Below, piece by piece: positions 32,966-41,344 of a stretch of DNA of 45,760 nt (the stretch's first letter is position 1; each line of letters opens with the position of its first letter). The position numbers and the translations under genes are program-made. A model generated the notes under the pieces. The model worked only from the letters and a program-made list of their open reading frames with translations, was not told the DNA's origin and did not search any database. The DNA comes from Methylobacterium variabile (GTDB lineage: Bacteria; Pseudomonadota; Alphaproteobacteria; Rhizobiales; Beijerinckiaceae), in the NCBI RefSeq assembly GCF_001043975.1, contig NZ_LABY01000119.1, positions 1-45,760 on the forward strand. Reading direction: 5' to 3'.

Positions 32966-34746
32966 TGCCGACGCTGCGCTCCCTCGTGCCGGTCCTCGTT
33001 GCCGCGGCGCTCTACGCCGGCCTCGCCGCGATCGTGACCAACTCCTACTACCAGCTCACGCTGACGCTGGTGCTGGTCTGGGCGATCTTCGGCCTGTCCT
33101 GGAACCTGCTCTCCGGCTATACCGGCCTCGTCTCGTTCGGGCACGCCGCCTTCTTCGGCCTCGGCGCCTACACGACGGCTTTGGGCCAGATCTACCTCGA
33201 CCTCAGCCCCTGGCTGCTGATCCCGGCGGGCGCCGTCATCGGCTGCCTGGCGGGCCTCGTGGTCGGCATCCCGACCTTCCGCCTGCGCGGGCACTACTTC
33301 GCGCTGGCGATGCTCGCCTACCCGTTGGCGATGCTCTACGTGTTCGAGTGGCTCGGCTTCCAGGAGGTGACGCTCCCGATCAAGCGCGAGTCCCCCTTCG
33401 CCTACATGCAGTTCTCCGATCCCCGGCTCTACACGCTGGTGGCGCTCGCGATGCTGGTGGCGGTGGTGGTGATCACCCGCGCCATCGAGGGCACGCGCTT
33501 CGGCATGGCGCTGCTGGCGATCAAGCAGAACGAGGCGGCGGCGGAAGCCGCCGGCATCGACACCCTGTCCTGGAAGCTGCGCGCCATCGCGCTGTCGGGG
33601 GCGATCGCCGGGGCGGTGGGCGCGTTCTACGCCGTCGTCCTGCTCGTCGTCACGCCGCCCTCGGTGTTCGGCATGCTGGTCTCGGCCCAGGCGCTCACAG
33701 TATCGATGTTCGGCGGCGTCGGCACCGTGTGGGGCCCGCTGATCGGCGCGGCGGTCCTGATCCCGGTCTCCGAGATCCTCCACGCCGAGCTCGGCGCCCG
33801 CATCCCCGGCATCCAGGGCGTGATCTTCGGCCTCGCCATCATGGCGGTGATCCTGCTGGCGCCGGAGGGCGTGTACTGGCGGGTGCGCGACCGCCTGCGC
33901 CAGCGCCGGGCCGGGTCGCCAGTGACCGACAACCGCCCGGCGGCCGTCGAGGCGAGCGTCGTTTCCTTCGCCGCGCCGCCGCTTCCGGCGCGCGAGCGCC
34001 GCCGCACCGGCGCGGTGCTGCTCTCGGTGCGCGGCCTGTCGAAGTCGTTCGGCGGCCTCAAGGCGGTGCAGAACGTCTCGTTCGACGTCCACGAGGGCAT
34101 GATCCTCGGGATCATCGGCCCGAACGGGGCCGGCAAGACGACGCTGTTCAACCTCCTCAACGGTTTCCTGCGCCCCGATGCCGGGCAGGTGATCGTCGAC
34201 GGGCGCGACCGGGTCGGGGAGCGGCCGCACCAGCTGGCCCGGGCCGGGATCGGCCGCACCTTCCAGGTCATGCGGCCGTTCCTGCGGATGTCGGTGCGCG
34301 ACAACGTCCGGGTCGGCGCCTACCTGCGCGCGGCGAGCGAGGAGGAGGCGCGCCGCCTCGCCGACGAGGCGGTCGACCGCGTCGGGCTGCGGGGCGCCGC
34401 CGACCGCATCGCCGGGCAGCTCACCACCAAGGAGCTGCGCCTGATGGAGCTCGCGCGGGCGCTCGCCGGCCAGCCGCGGCTGCTCCTCCTCGACGAGACC
34501 CTGGCCGGGCTCGGGCACGGCGAGGCCGACGAGGTGGTGGCGGTGATCCGGCGCCTCGCCGAGACCGGCATCACCATCGTGATCATCGAGCACACGATGC
34601 AGGCGATGGTCCGCCTCGTCGACCACTTCCTGGTCCTCGACCACGGCGCGGTGCTGATGGACGGCGAGCCGGAGCGGGTGACCCGCGATCCGCAGGTGAT
34701 CGAGGCCTATCTCGGCAAGAAATGGGTGGCGCATGCTCACGCTTGA
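32965..34746 (+). CDS. Fused LivM permease and LivG ATPase
   Basis: This 593-residue protein joins the second permease and first ATPase of a liv-type importer in one chain. Residues about 1-315 form a LivM permease with G-Y-T-G-L-V-S-F-G-H-A-A-F-F. A hydrophilic linker (about 315-350) leads into a LivG ATPase with Walker A G-P-N-G-A-G-K-T-T and Walker B L-L-L-L-D-E-T-L-A-G-L. The switch histidine is in I-E-H-T-M. The signature, normally L-S-x-G-Q/E, is L-T-T-K-E here, lacking the glycines that contact ATP. Such fusions are known. The loss of the signature suggests an asymmetric ATPase pair in which only one of the two sites hydrolyses ATP well. The end overlaps the LivF start by 14 nt. Confidence 0.9.
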   Translation: MPTLRSLVPVLVAAALYAGLAAIVTNSYYQLTLTLVLVWAIFGLSWNLLSGYTGLVSFGHAAFFGLGAYTTALGQIYLDLSPWLLIPAGAVIGCLAGLVVGIPTFRLRGHYFALAMLAYPLAMLYVFEWLGFQEVTLPIKRESPFAYMQFSDPRLYTLVALAMLVAVVVITRAIEGTRFGMALLAIKQNEAAAEAAGIDTLSWKLRAIALSGAIAGAVGAFYAVVLLVVTPPSVFGMLVSAQALTVSMFGGVGTVWGPLIGAAVLIPVSEILHAELGARIPGIQGVIFGLAIMAVILLAPEGVYWRVRDRLRQRRAGSPVTDNRPAAVEASVVSFAAPPLPARERRRTGAVLLSVRGLSKSFGGLKAVQNVSFDVHEGMILGIIGPNGAGKTTLFNLLNGFLRPDAGQVIVDGRDRVGERPHQLARAGIGRTFQVMRPFLRMSVRDNVRVGAYLRAASEEEARRLADEAVDRVGLRGAADRIAGQLTTKELRLMELARALAGQPRLLLLDETLAGLGHGEADEVVAVIRRLAETGITIVIIEHTMQAMVRLVDHFLVLDHGAVLMDGEPERVTRDPQVIEAYLGKKWVAHAHA

Positions 34747-35440
34747 GAACGTCTCGGCGGGCTACACCGCGGTCTCCGTCCTGAAGGGCGTCTCGGCCCG
34801 GGTCGAGGCCGGGCAGTTCGTCGCCATCGTCGGGCCGAACGGCGCCGGCAAGTCGACCCTGTTCAAGACCATCTCGGGCATCCTGACGCCGTCGGCCGGC
34901 ACGATCCGGTTCGAGGGCCAGGACCTGCGCACGATCCCGGCGGCCCGGCGCGCGCATCTCGGCATCGCCCACGTGCCGGAGGGGCGCCAGGTCTTCCCCT
35001 CGCTCTCCGTGATGGAGAACCTGGAGATGGGCGCCTACACCGAGGCCGGCCGCCGGGCCTGGAAGCGCAGCCTCGACCTGATCTTCGGGCTGATGCCGGT
35101 GCTGGCCGAGCGTCGCGGCCAGTATGCCGGCACGCTGTCGGGCGGCGAGCAGCAGATGGTGGCGATCGGGCGCGGCCTCGCCTCGGCCCCCAAGCTCCTG
35201 ATGCTCGACGAGCCCTCGATGGGCCTCGCGCCGGCGATCGCCGACTTCATCTTCGACAAGCTGATCGAGATCCGGGCCCAGACCCGGATGACGATCCTGC
35301 TCGTCGAGCAGCGCGTCGCCGAGGCGCTCGAATCCGCCGACCACGGCTACGTGCTCGAGGCCGGCCGCGTCGTCCTCGACGGCACCAACGCGACCCTGCG
35401 CGCCGACGACCGGGTGCGCCAGGCGTATCTCGGCATGTGA
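34733..35440 (+). CDS. Liv-type ABC importer ATPase, LivF family
   Basis: This 235-residue ATPase has Walker A G-P-N-G-A-G-K-S-T, the LivF hallmark I-A-H-V-P-E-G-R-Q-V-F-P, signature L-S-G-G-E-Q-Q-M, and Walker B L-L-M-L-D-E-P-S-M-G-L-A-P. Its signature is intact, in contrast to the fused LivG partner. The switch position is V-E-Q-R rather than a histidine, which is common in LivF. It overlaps the preceding gene by 14 nt. Confidence 0.92.
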   Translation: MLTLENVSAGYTAVSVLKGVSARVEAGQFVAIVGPNGAGKSTLFKTISGILTPSAGTIRFEGQDLRTIPAARRAHLGIAHVPEGRQVFPSLSVMENLEMGAYTEAGRRAWKRSLDLIFGLMPVLAERRGQYAGTLSGGEQQMVAIGRGLASAPKLLMLDEPSMGLAPAIADFIFDKLIEIRAQTRMTILLVEQRVAEALESADHGYVLEAGRVVLDGTNATLRADDRVRQAYLGM

Positions 35441-35498
35441 CCAGGGTTCGCAGGACGGCACTCCGCCCGGAGAGGCGGGCCGACCGGGAGGAGCGAGG

Positions 35499-36728
35499 AT
35501 GACCGGGACCATTTCATCACTCACGCGGCGGGGCTTCGTCGGCGGCAGCGCCGCCCTCGGCCTTTCCACCGTGGCGAGGGCGCAGGCGCCGGCGGTGAAG
35601 GTCGGGCTGATCGTGCCGCTCTCGGGCCTCTACGCCCGGCCGGGCGCGGTGATGCGGATGGGGGCCGAGCTCGGCGTCGCCGACGTCAACGCGGCCGGCG
35701 GGATCAAGGCGCTCGGCGGCGCGAAGCTCGAACTCGTGGCGCTCGATTGCGGCGACACGGTCGAGAAGGCGAAGAACGCCGCCCAGCGCATGGTCGCGCA
35801 GGAGACCGACCTCGTCGCCGCCACCGGCGCCTACCTGTCGTCGTTCACCCTCGCGGTCAGCGAGGTGACCGAGCGGGCGGCGCTGCCGCTCCTCACCCTG
35901 TCCTACTCGGACCTCCTGACCGACCGCGGCTTCCGCTACATCTTCCAGACCGCCGCCACGGCGGCGGCCCAGTCGGCGCTCGGCCTGCCCGAGCTGATGA
36001 AGCTCGCCGAGGCCGCCTCCGGCAAGCGGCCGAGGACCGTCGCGATCGCGATGGACAACACCGGGACCTCCGTCGCCACCGCCAAGGCGCTCAAGGAGAA
36101 GCTGTTTCCCCAGCTCGACCTCAAGCTCGTCATGGACGAGGTCTGGACGCCGCCGCTCTCCGACGCGACGCCGCTGATCCAGAAGGTCCGCTCGACCCGG
36201 CCCGACCTCTTCCTGTTCATGCCGAACGCGGTGGCGGACGCCAAGCTCGGCCTCGAGAAGATGAACGAGTTCGGCCTCGGCCAGGGCCGGGTGCCGACGA
36301 TCTCGTTCTCGATCACCATCGCCGAGCCGGACATGCTCCAGAGCGTGTCGCCGGACGTCGTGCAGGGCATCATGACCATCGTGGCGAACTGGGGCGTGAA
36401 GGGCCAGGAGAGGCTCATCGCCGACGTCAAGGCGAAGTACGGCGAGCCGTGGGCGACCCAGAACATCGTCTCGACCTACGGCGACATGTGGCTGATCAAG
36501 GACGCCCTGGAGAAGGCCGGCAGGGCCGACCGCGCCGCCGTGGCCGACGCCCTGCGGACCGGCGATTTCGGGCCGTCCCGGTACTACCCCGGCGGACGGC
36601 TGCAGTTCGACGAGAAGGGCCGGCGCATCGGCGCCGGGGTGGTGATCGTCCAGTGGCAGAAGGGCGTGCCGGTCGCCGTCTTCCCCGACGACCTCGCCCT
36701 CGCCCCGCCGTTCTGGCCCAAGCGCTGA
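35499..36728 (+). CDS. Liv-type substrate-binding protein (tandem copy 1)
   Basis: This 409-residue protein is the first of two adjacent, clearly related receptors. The N-terminus has a twin-arginine-type signal (L-T-R-R-G-F-V-G-G, cleavage near A-R-A-Q-A). The mature part starts V-K-V-G-L-I-V-P-L-S-G-L-Y-A-R-P-G. Many long segments are shared with copy 2 (for example L-D-C-G-D-T-x-E-K-A-K-N-A-A-Q-R-M). The strong GGGAGGAGCGAGG site precedes ATG 35499. The two copies differ mostly in the second half of the binding lobe. Confidence 0.92.
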   Translation: MTGTISSLTRRGFVGGSAALGLSTVARAQAPAVKVGLIVPLSGLYARPGAVMRMGAELGVADVNAAGGIKALGGAKLELVALDCGDTVEKAKNAAQRMVAQETDLVAATGAYLSSFTLAVSEVTERAALPLLTLSYSDLLTDRGFRYIFQTAATAAAQSALGLPELMKLAEAASGKRPRTVAIAMDNTGTSVATAKALKEKLFPQLDLKLVMDEVWTPPLSDATPLIQKVRSTRPDLFLFMPNAVADAKLGLEKMNEFGLGQGRVPTISFSITIAEPDMLQSVSPDVVQGIMTIVANWGVKGQERLIADVKAKYGEPWATQNIVSTYGDMWLIKDALEKAGRADRAAVADALRTGDFGPSRYYPGGRLQFDEKGRRIGAGVVIVQWQKGVPVAVFPDDLALAPPFWPKR

Positions 36729-36773
36729 AGCAGCCCCGCCAGAGGGCCCTGCACCACACGGGAGGACACGACG

Positions 36774-38009
36774 ATGACCGAAACGACGCGGCACGCCCCG
36801 ACGCGCCGCACCCTGCTGGCCGCGGGCGCCGCGGCGCTGGCGGCGCCCCGCGCCTTCGCGCAATCGCCCGCCGAGGTGAAGGTCGGGCTGCTGGTGCCGC
36901 TCTCGGGCCTCTACGCCCGGCCCGGGAGCGTGATGCGGATGGGCGCCGAGATGGCGGTCGACCATGTCAACAAGGCCGGCGGGATCAAGGCGCTCGGCGG
37001 CGCGAAGCTCCGCCTCGTCGTGCTCGATTGCGGCGACACCACCGAGAAGGCGAAGAACGCCGCCCAGCGGATGGTCGCCCAGGAGCCCGACCTCGTCGCG
37101 GCGTCGGGCGCCTACCTGTCCTCCTTCACCCTCGCGGTGACCGAGGTGACGGAGCGCGCCCGCCTTCCGGTCCTCACCCTGTCCTACTCGGACCTGATCA
37201 CCGAGCGCGGCTTCCACTACGTCTTCCAGACCTCCGCCACCGCCGCCTCGCAGGCCCGCCAGGCGCTGCCGCTGATCATGCGGCTCGCCGAGACCGCCGC
37301 GGGCAAGCGGCCGAAGACCGTCGCGATCATCACCGACAACACCGGCGCCTCCGTCGCCTCGGCCAAGCCGATGCGCGAGGGGCTGCTCAAGGAGGTCGGG
37401 CTCGACCTCGTGATGGACGAGACCTTCACCCCGCCGCTCTCCGACGCCACGCCGCTGGTGCAGAAGGTCCGCTCGACCCGGCCCGACCTGCTGTTCTTCC
37501 TGCCCACCGTCATCTCCGACGCCAAGCTCGTGCTCGAGAAGATGAACGAGTTCGGCCTGTCGCAGGGCCGCATCCCGACGATCTCCTTCGGCATCGCCAT
37601 CGCCGAGCCCGACATCCTCCAGACGATCAGCCCGAGCCTGCTCCAGGGCGTGCTCACCTGCGTCGGCAGCTGGGCGACGAAGGGCCACGAGGAGCTGGTC
37701 AAGGAGCTGAAAGCCCGCTTCAACGAGCCCTGGATGACCCAGAACGCGATCTCGACCTACGGCGACGTGTGGGTGATCCGGGACGCGCTCGAGAAGGCGG
37801 GCAAGGCCGACAAGGACGCGGTCGCCGAGGCCCTGCGCACCATGGACGGCGGTCCCTCCAAGTACTTCCCCGGCGGCCTGATCAAGTTCGACCAGAAGGG
37901 CCGCCGCGTCGATGCCGAGATGACCGTCGTGCAGTGGCAGAACGGCATCCCGGTCACGGTCTTCCCCAGGCAGCTCGCGGTCGCCGAGCCGTTCTGGCCG
38001 AAGCGCTGA
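36774..38009 (+). CDS. Liv-type substrate-binding protein (tandem copy 2)
   Basis: This 411-residue protein is the partner copy 45 nt downstream. It has a signal of the same kind (P-T-R-R-T-L-L-A-A-G, cleavage near A-F-A-Q). The mature sequence matches copy 1 over its whole length with substitutions throughout, and both end P-F-W-P-K-R. This is an old tandem duplication that has been kept. Two receptors probably bind related but different solutes for the same importer, or one is induced or folded differently. Confidence 0.92.
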   Translation: MTETTRHAPTRRTLLAAGAAALAAPRAFAQSPAEVKVGLLVPLSGLYARPGSVMRMGAEMAVDHVNKAGGIKALGGAKLRLVVLDCGDTTEKAKNAAQRMVAQEPDLVAASGAYLSSFTLAVTEVTERARLPVLTLSYSDLITERGFHYVFQTSATAASQARQALPLIMRLAETAAGKRPKTVAIITDNTGASVASAKPMREGLLKEVGLDLVMDETFTPPLSDATPLVQKVRSTRPDLLFFLPTVISDAKLVLEKMNEFGLSQGRIPTISFGIAIAEPDILQTISPSLLQGVLTCVGSWATKGHEELVKELKARFNEPWMTQNAISTYGDVWVIRDALEKAGKADKDAVAEALRTMDGGPSKYFPGGLIKFDQKGRRVDAEMTVVQWQNGIPVTVFPRQLAVAEPFWPKR

Positions 38010-38142
38010 TCCGGCCCGAGCGGAGCCGCCCCGTGCCGTTCCGCTCGCGACCGACGGCGTCATCCCCGCCGCCGACGCGGCGGCCATCCCGGCGGACGAC
38101 GCCCGGACCGGCGACGATCCACCCCAGCAGAAGGACGAGGAC

Positions 38143-38535
38143 ATGAGCCAGGAGATCTACGAGCGCGGCCTGGAGATCCGCAAGAGCGTGCTGGGCAAGG
38201 AGTTCGTCGAGAACTCGATCGCCAGCGCCGACGACTTCAACCTGCCGATGCAGCAGCTCACCACCGAGTATTGCTGGGGCTACGTCTGGGGCCGCGAGGG
38301 GCTGCCGAAGAAGACGCGCTCGATGCTGAACCTGGCGATGCTGAGCGCGCTCAACCGCCCGCACGAGCTGAAGATGCACCTCAAGGGCGCGCTGAAGAAC
38401 GGCGTCACCAAGGAGGAGATCCGCGAGATCCTGCTCCAGGTCGCGATCTATTGCGGCATCCCGGCCGGGGTCGACTCGTTCCGGATCGCCCGGGAGGTGT
38501 TCAAGGAGGTCGAGGCCGGCAAGCCGGACAACTGA
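38143..38535 (+). CDS. Carboxymuconolactone-decarboxylase-family protein
   Basis: This 130-residue protein is of the length and type of 4-carboxymuconolactone decarboxylase (PcaC). It has the helix L-T-T-E-Y-C-W-G-Y-V-W-G-R (residues 40-52), then K-T-R-S-M-L-N-L-A-M-L-S, and the conserved I-R-E-I-L-L-Q-V-A-I-Y-C-G-I-P-A. The C-x2-C pair of AhpD-type peroxidases is absent, so decarboxylase or a related lactone/keto-acid reaction is more likely. There are no other beta-ketoadipate genes in the window. Its place between the receptors and the Ldh2-type dehydrogenase suggests a role on the imported compound. Confidence 0.85.
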   Translation: MSQEIYERGLEIRKSVLGKEFVENSIASADDFNLPMQQLTTEYCWGYVWGREGLPKKTRSMLNLAMLSALNRPHELKMHLKGALKNGVTKEEIREILLQVAIYCGIPAGVDSFRIAREVFKEVEAGKPDN

Positions 38536-38617
38536 GCGGCCCCTACCCGGGTCCGCTCACGAGTCTCGCCCTGCACCACGCCCCGCCGCACCGGCGGCCG
38601 GGGCCGAGGAGACGACG

Positions 38618-39610
38618 ATGCGTCTGTCTGTCGATGAGGCGCGTGCCCTGGCGGCACGCGTCCTGGGAGCGCTCGGCCACGGCGACGCCGAGGCGGCGAT
38701 GGTCGCCGACCACCTGCTCGACTGCGAGCTGCGCGGGGTCGCCTATGGCGGCCTCGCCCGGGCGCTCTCGATCGCCGAGCGGCTTCGGCGCACGGGCGAC
38801 CGCCGGCGTCCGATCACCGTCCTGCATGAGACGCCGGTCTCCGCCCGGCTCGATGGCGGCGACCAGCTCGGCTACCTCGTGGCGCGCCGCGCCACCGAGA
38901 TCGCGATCGCCAAGGCGGCGGCGAGCGGGATCGCGCTCGTGGGGGCGAGCGACACCTGGTACACCGGCATGCTGTCGTACTACGCCGAGATGGCGGCGGC
39001 GCAGGGGCTGGTGAGCTTCATCGCGTCGAACGCCTCGCCCTGGGTCGCCCCCCACGGCGCCACCGAGGGGCGGTTCGGCACCAACCCGGTCTGCTTCGGC
39101 TTCCCGAGCGCCGGCGAGCCGGTGATCTGGGACATCGGCACCTCCGCGATCATCCACGCCGAGGTGACGCTCGCCGGCCGGCTCGGGCAGGCGCTGCCGG
39201 AGGGGGTGGCCTTCGGACCGGACGGGGCGCCGACCCGCGACCCCGCGGCGGCGCTCGCGGGGGCCTTCGCCGCCTGGGGCGGGCACCGCGGCTCCGGCCT
39301 CGCCATCGTGGTCCAGCTCCTCGGCATCATGGCGGGCTCGCCCCCGATCCCGCCGGACCTCGCCGGGTTCGGCTTCGTCGTCGTGCTGATGCAGCCCGGC
39401 CTCCTCGGCCCCGAGGACGCGTTTCGCCGCAACGTCTCGGCCTACGCGGACGCGATCCGCTCGGCCCGGCCGGTGCCGGGGGGCGAGCCGGTGCGGATGC
39501 CGTTCGACCGCTCGCGCGAGGCCCGGGCCCGGCGCCTCGCCGCCGATTCCATCGAGATCCCGGACGTCCTGCACGCCCAGCTCGTCGCCCTCGCGGAGCG
39601 CACCCCATGA
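38618..39610 (+). CDS. Ldh2 (malate/L-lactate) family dehydrogenase
   Basis: This 330-residue NAD(P)-dependent enzyme belongs to the Ldh2/YjmC/AllD family, which is not related to classical Rossmann malate dehydrogenases. It has A-P-H-G-A-T-E-G-R-F-G-T-N-P near residue 144-157, a hallmark of the family, and the W-G-G-H-R-G-S-G-L-A nucleotide/substrate region (about 222). Known substrates are malate, ureidoglycolate, 2,3-diketo-gulonate, sulfolactate and cyclic imino acids. The last 4 nt overlap the lactonase gene (ATGA). The substrate cannot be told. Confidence 0.87.
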   Translation: MRLSVDEARALAARVLGALGHGDAEAAMVADHLLDCELRGVAYGGLARALSIAERLRRTGDRRRPITVLHETPVSARLDGGDQLGYLVARRATEIAIAKAAASGIALVGASDTWYTGMLSYYAEMAAAQGLVSFIASNASPWVAPHGATEGRFGTNPVCFGFPSAGEPVIWDIGTSAIIHAEVTLAGRLGQALPEGVAFGPDGAPTRDPAAALAGAFAAWGGHRGSGLAIVVQLLGIMAGSPPIPPDLAGFGFVVVLMQPGLLGPEDAFRRNVSAYADAIRSARPVPGGEPVRMPFDRSREARARRLAADSIEIPDVLHAQLVALAERTP

Positions 39611-40416
39611 CCCATGCCGACCCCTTCGAGCTCTACGCGATCCGCTACGGCTGCCACACCGGCCGCCGGTCCTCCGACAACTTCATCGGCGCCGACGCGC
39701 ACGAGGCGGGCGAGAACCTGGACTACTTCGTCTGGGTCGCGAAGAACGCCGACCGCTGCTTCGTGATCGACACCGGCTTCAACCCGACCTCGGCGGCCGA
39801 GCGCGGCCGGACGCTGCTGCGCCGCCCGGCCGAGGGCGTGGCATCGCTCGGGATCGATCCGGGCGCCGTCGACGAGGTGATCCTGACCCACCTGCACTAC
39901 GACCACGCCGGCTCCCTCGACGACTTCCCCCGCGCGCGTTTCCACTGCCAGGACAGCGAGGTCGCCTACGCGACCGGGCGCTGCATGTGCCACCCGTTCC
40001 TGCGCCACCCTTACGACGTGGAGGACGTGGTCGGCCTCGTGCGCCGGGTCCATGCGGGCCGCGTCGTGTTCCACGACGGCGCCGCCGAGATCGTGCCCGG
40101 CCTCAGCCTGCACCGGATCGGCGGCCACTCGGCCGGCCTCCAGGTCGTCCGGGTCTGGACCCGGCGGGGCTGGGTCGTGGTCGCCTCGGACGCGAGCCAC
40201 TTCTACGCCAACATGGCGACGGGCCGTCCCTTCCCGGCCGTCCACGACGTCGGCGCCATGCTGGAGGGGTTCCGCACGGTCCGGGCGCTCGCCGACGGCG
40301 ACGACCACGTCGTGCCCGGCCACGACCCGCTGGTGACGGCACTCTACCCGGCGGTGTCGCCGGCCCTCGAGGGGATCGCGGTCCGGCTCGACGTCGCCCC
40401 GCGGTCGCTCGCGTGA
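39607..40416 (+). CDS. Metallo-beta-lactamase-fold hydrolase, N-acyl-homoserine-lactonase-like
   Basis: This 269-residue hydrolase has the metal-binding H-L-H-Y-D-H-A-G (about residue 97-104), later His in G-G-H-S-A-G (about 178), an Asp in S-D-A-S-H (about 198), and a last His in P-G-H-D-P-L. This is the full two-zinc ligand set of quorum-quenching lactonases such as AiiA. In a catabolic operon it is more likely to open a lactone produced from the imported compound than to destroy signals, though either is possible. It overlaps both neighbours by 4 nt. Confidence 0.87.
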   Translation: MTHADPFELYAIRYGCHTGRRSSDNFIGADAHEAGENLDYFVWVAKNADRCFVIDTGFNPTSAAERGRTLLRRPAEGVASLGIDPGAVDEVILTHLHYDHAGSLDDFPRARFHCQDSEVAYATGRCMCHPFLRHPYDVEDVVGLVRRVHAGRVVFHDGAAEIVPGLSLHRIGGHSAGLQVVRVWTRRGWVVVASDASHFYANMATGRPFPAVHDVGAMLEGFRTVRALADGDDHVVPGHDPLVTALYPAVSPALEGIAVRLDVAPRSLA

Positions 40417-41186
40417 GGCTCGCGCTCGTCACCGGCTCGACCGGCGGGCTCGGGCTGGCCTGCGCCGAGGCCCTCGCGGCGGCGGGCCACGGCATCGTCC
40501 TGCACGGGCTCGCCGACCCCGCGACGGTGGAGCCCGACCGCGCGGCGCTCGCGGCCCGCCACGGCGTCGCGGTGACCTATCGCCGGGCCGACCTCGCCGA
40601 TCCCGGGGCGGTCGAGGCGCTGATGGCCGACCTCGCCGCCGGCTTCGGCACCCCGGACGTCCTCGTGAACAACGCGGTCGTCCGCCACTTCGCCGACGCC
40701 GCGTCCTTCTCCGCCGCCGACTGGGACAGGGCGGTGGCGGTGAACCTGTCGGCGCCGTTCCACCTCGCGCGCCTCGCCCTCCCGGCGATGCGGGCGCGGG
40801 ATTTCGGGCGGATCGTCAACATCGCCTCGCTCTACGCCGAGCGCGGCGCGCGCCGCCGGATCGACTACAGCTCGACCAAGGCGGGACTGCTCGGGCTCAC
40901 CCGCACCCTGGCCCTCGAGACGGCCGGGACCGGCATCACCTGCAACGCCGTCAGCCCGGGCACGGTCCCGACGCCCGCGATCCTCGCCCGCATCGCCGCG
41001 CTGGCGGCCGAGCGCGGTCTGAGCGGGGAGGAGGCGACGCGCCTCTACCTCAGCGAGCGCCAGCCGAGCGGCCGCTTCGTGCAGCCGGAGGACGTCGCCG
41101 CCCTCGTCGCCTTCCTGTGCGGCCCGGCGGCGCGGGACATCACCGGAGCCGTCATCCCGATCGACGGCGGCTGGTCCATCGCCTGA
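40413..41186 (+). CDS. SDR-family oxidoreductase, 3-hydroxybutyrate-dehydrogenase-like
   Basis: This 257-residue short-chain dehydrogenase starts with GTG at 40413, overlapping the lactonase stop (GTGA). It has T-G-S-T-G-G-L-G at residue 7-14, N-N-A-V at about 90 (in place of N-N-A-G), and the active pair I-A-S-L and Y-S-S-T-K. I-V-N-I-A-S-L-Y-A and the insert A-I-L-A-R-I-A-A-L-A resemble D-3-hydroxybutyrate dehydrogenase. It is the last gene of this operon. The AEC-type transporter gene is convergent beyond a 158-bp gap in which I see no clear terminator. Confidence 0.87.
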   Translation: MRLALVTGSTGGLGLACAEALAAAGHGIVLHGLADPATVEPDRAALAARHGVAVTYRRADLADPGAVEALMADLAAGFGTPDVLVNNAVVRHFADAASFSAADWDRAVAVNLSAPFHLARLALPAMRARDFGRIVNIASLYAERGARRRIDYSSTKAGLLGLTRTLALETAGTGITCNAVSPGTVPTPAILARIAALAAERGLSGEEATRLYLSERQPSGRFVQPEDVAALVAFLCGPAARDITGAVIPIDGGWSIA

Positions 41187-41344
41187 CGGGATGGCCGGTG
41201 CGAGGGCGCGCCGCGCGACGCGGCATGCTGCTCGGGCCCGCCGGCGCCGCAATGTCGCCGGGGCCCGCCCCCGGGGTGAGCGCGGGCGTCCTGAGGGGTG
41301 ACCTCGACGCTCCAGCGCCGCACGAGCCACGCCAGGACCCGCGC

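Noticed and set aside
38618..39610. Calling the Ldh2-family gene a sulfolactate dehydrogenase (ComC)
   Set aside because: The family has many substrates, and the gene lies about 16 kb from the ComDE-like genes in another operon. No residue visible here favours sulfolactate.
39607..40416. Reading the metallo-beta-lactamase-fold gene as a quorum-quenching enzyme
   Set aside because: The metal ligands fit, but it is translationally coupled to catabolic dehydrogenases, and no quorum-sensing genes are present.
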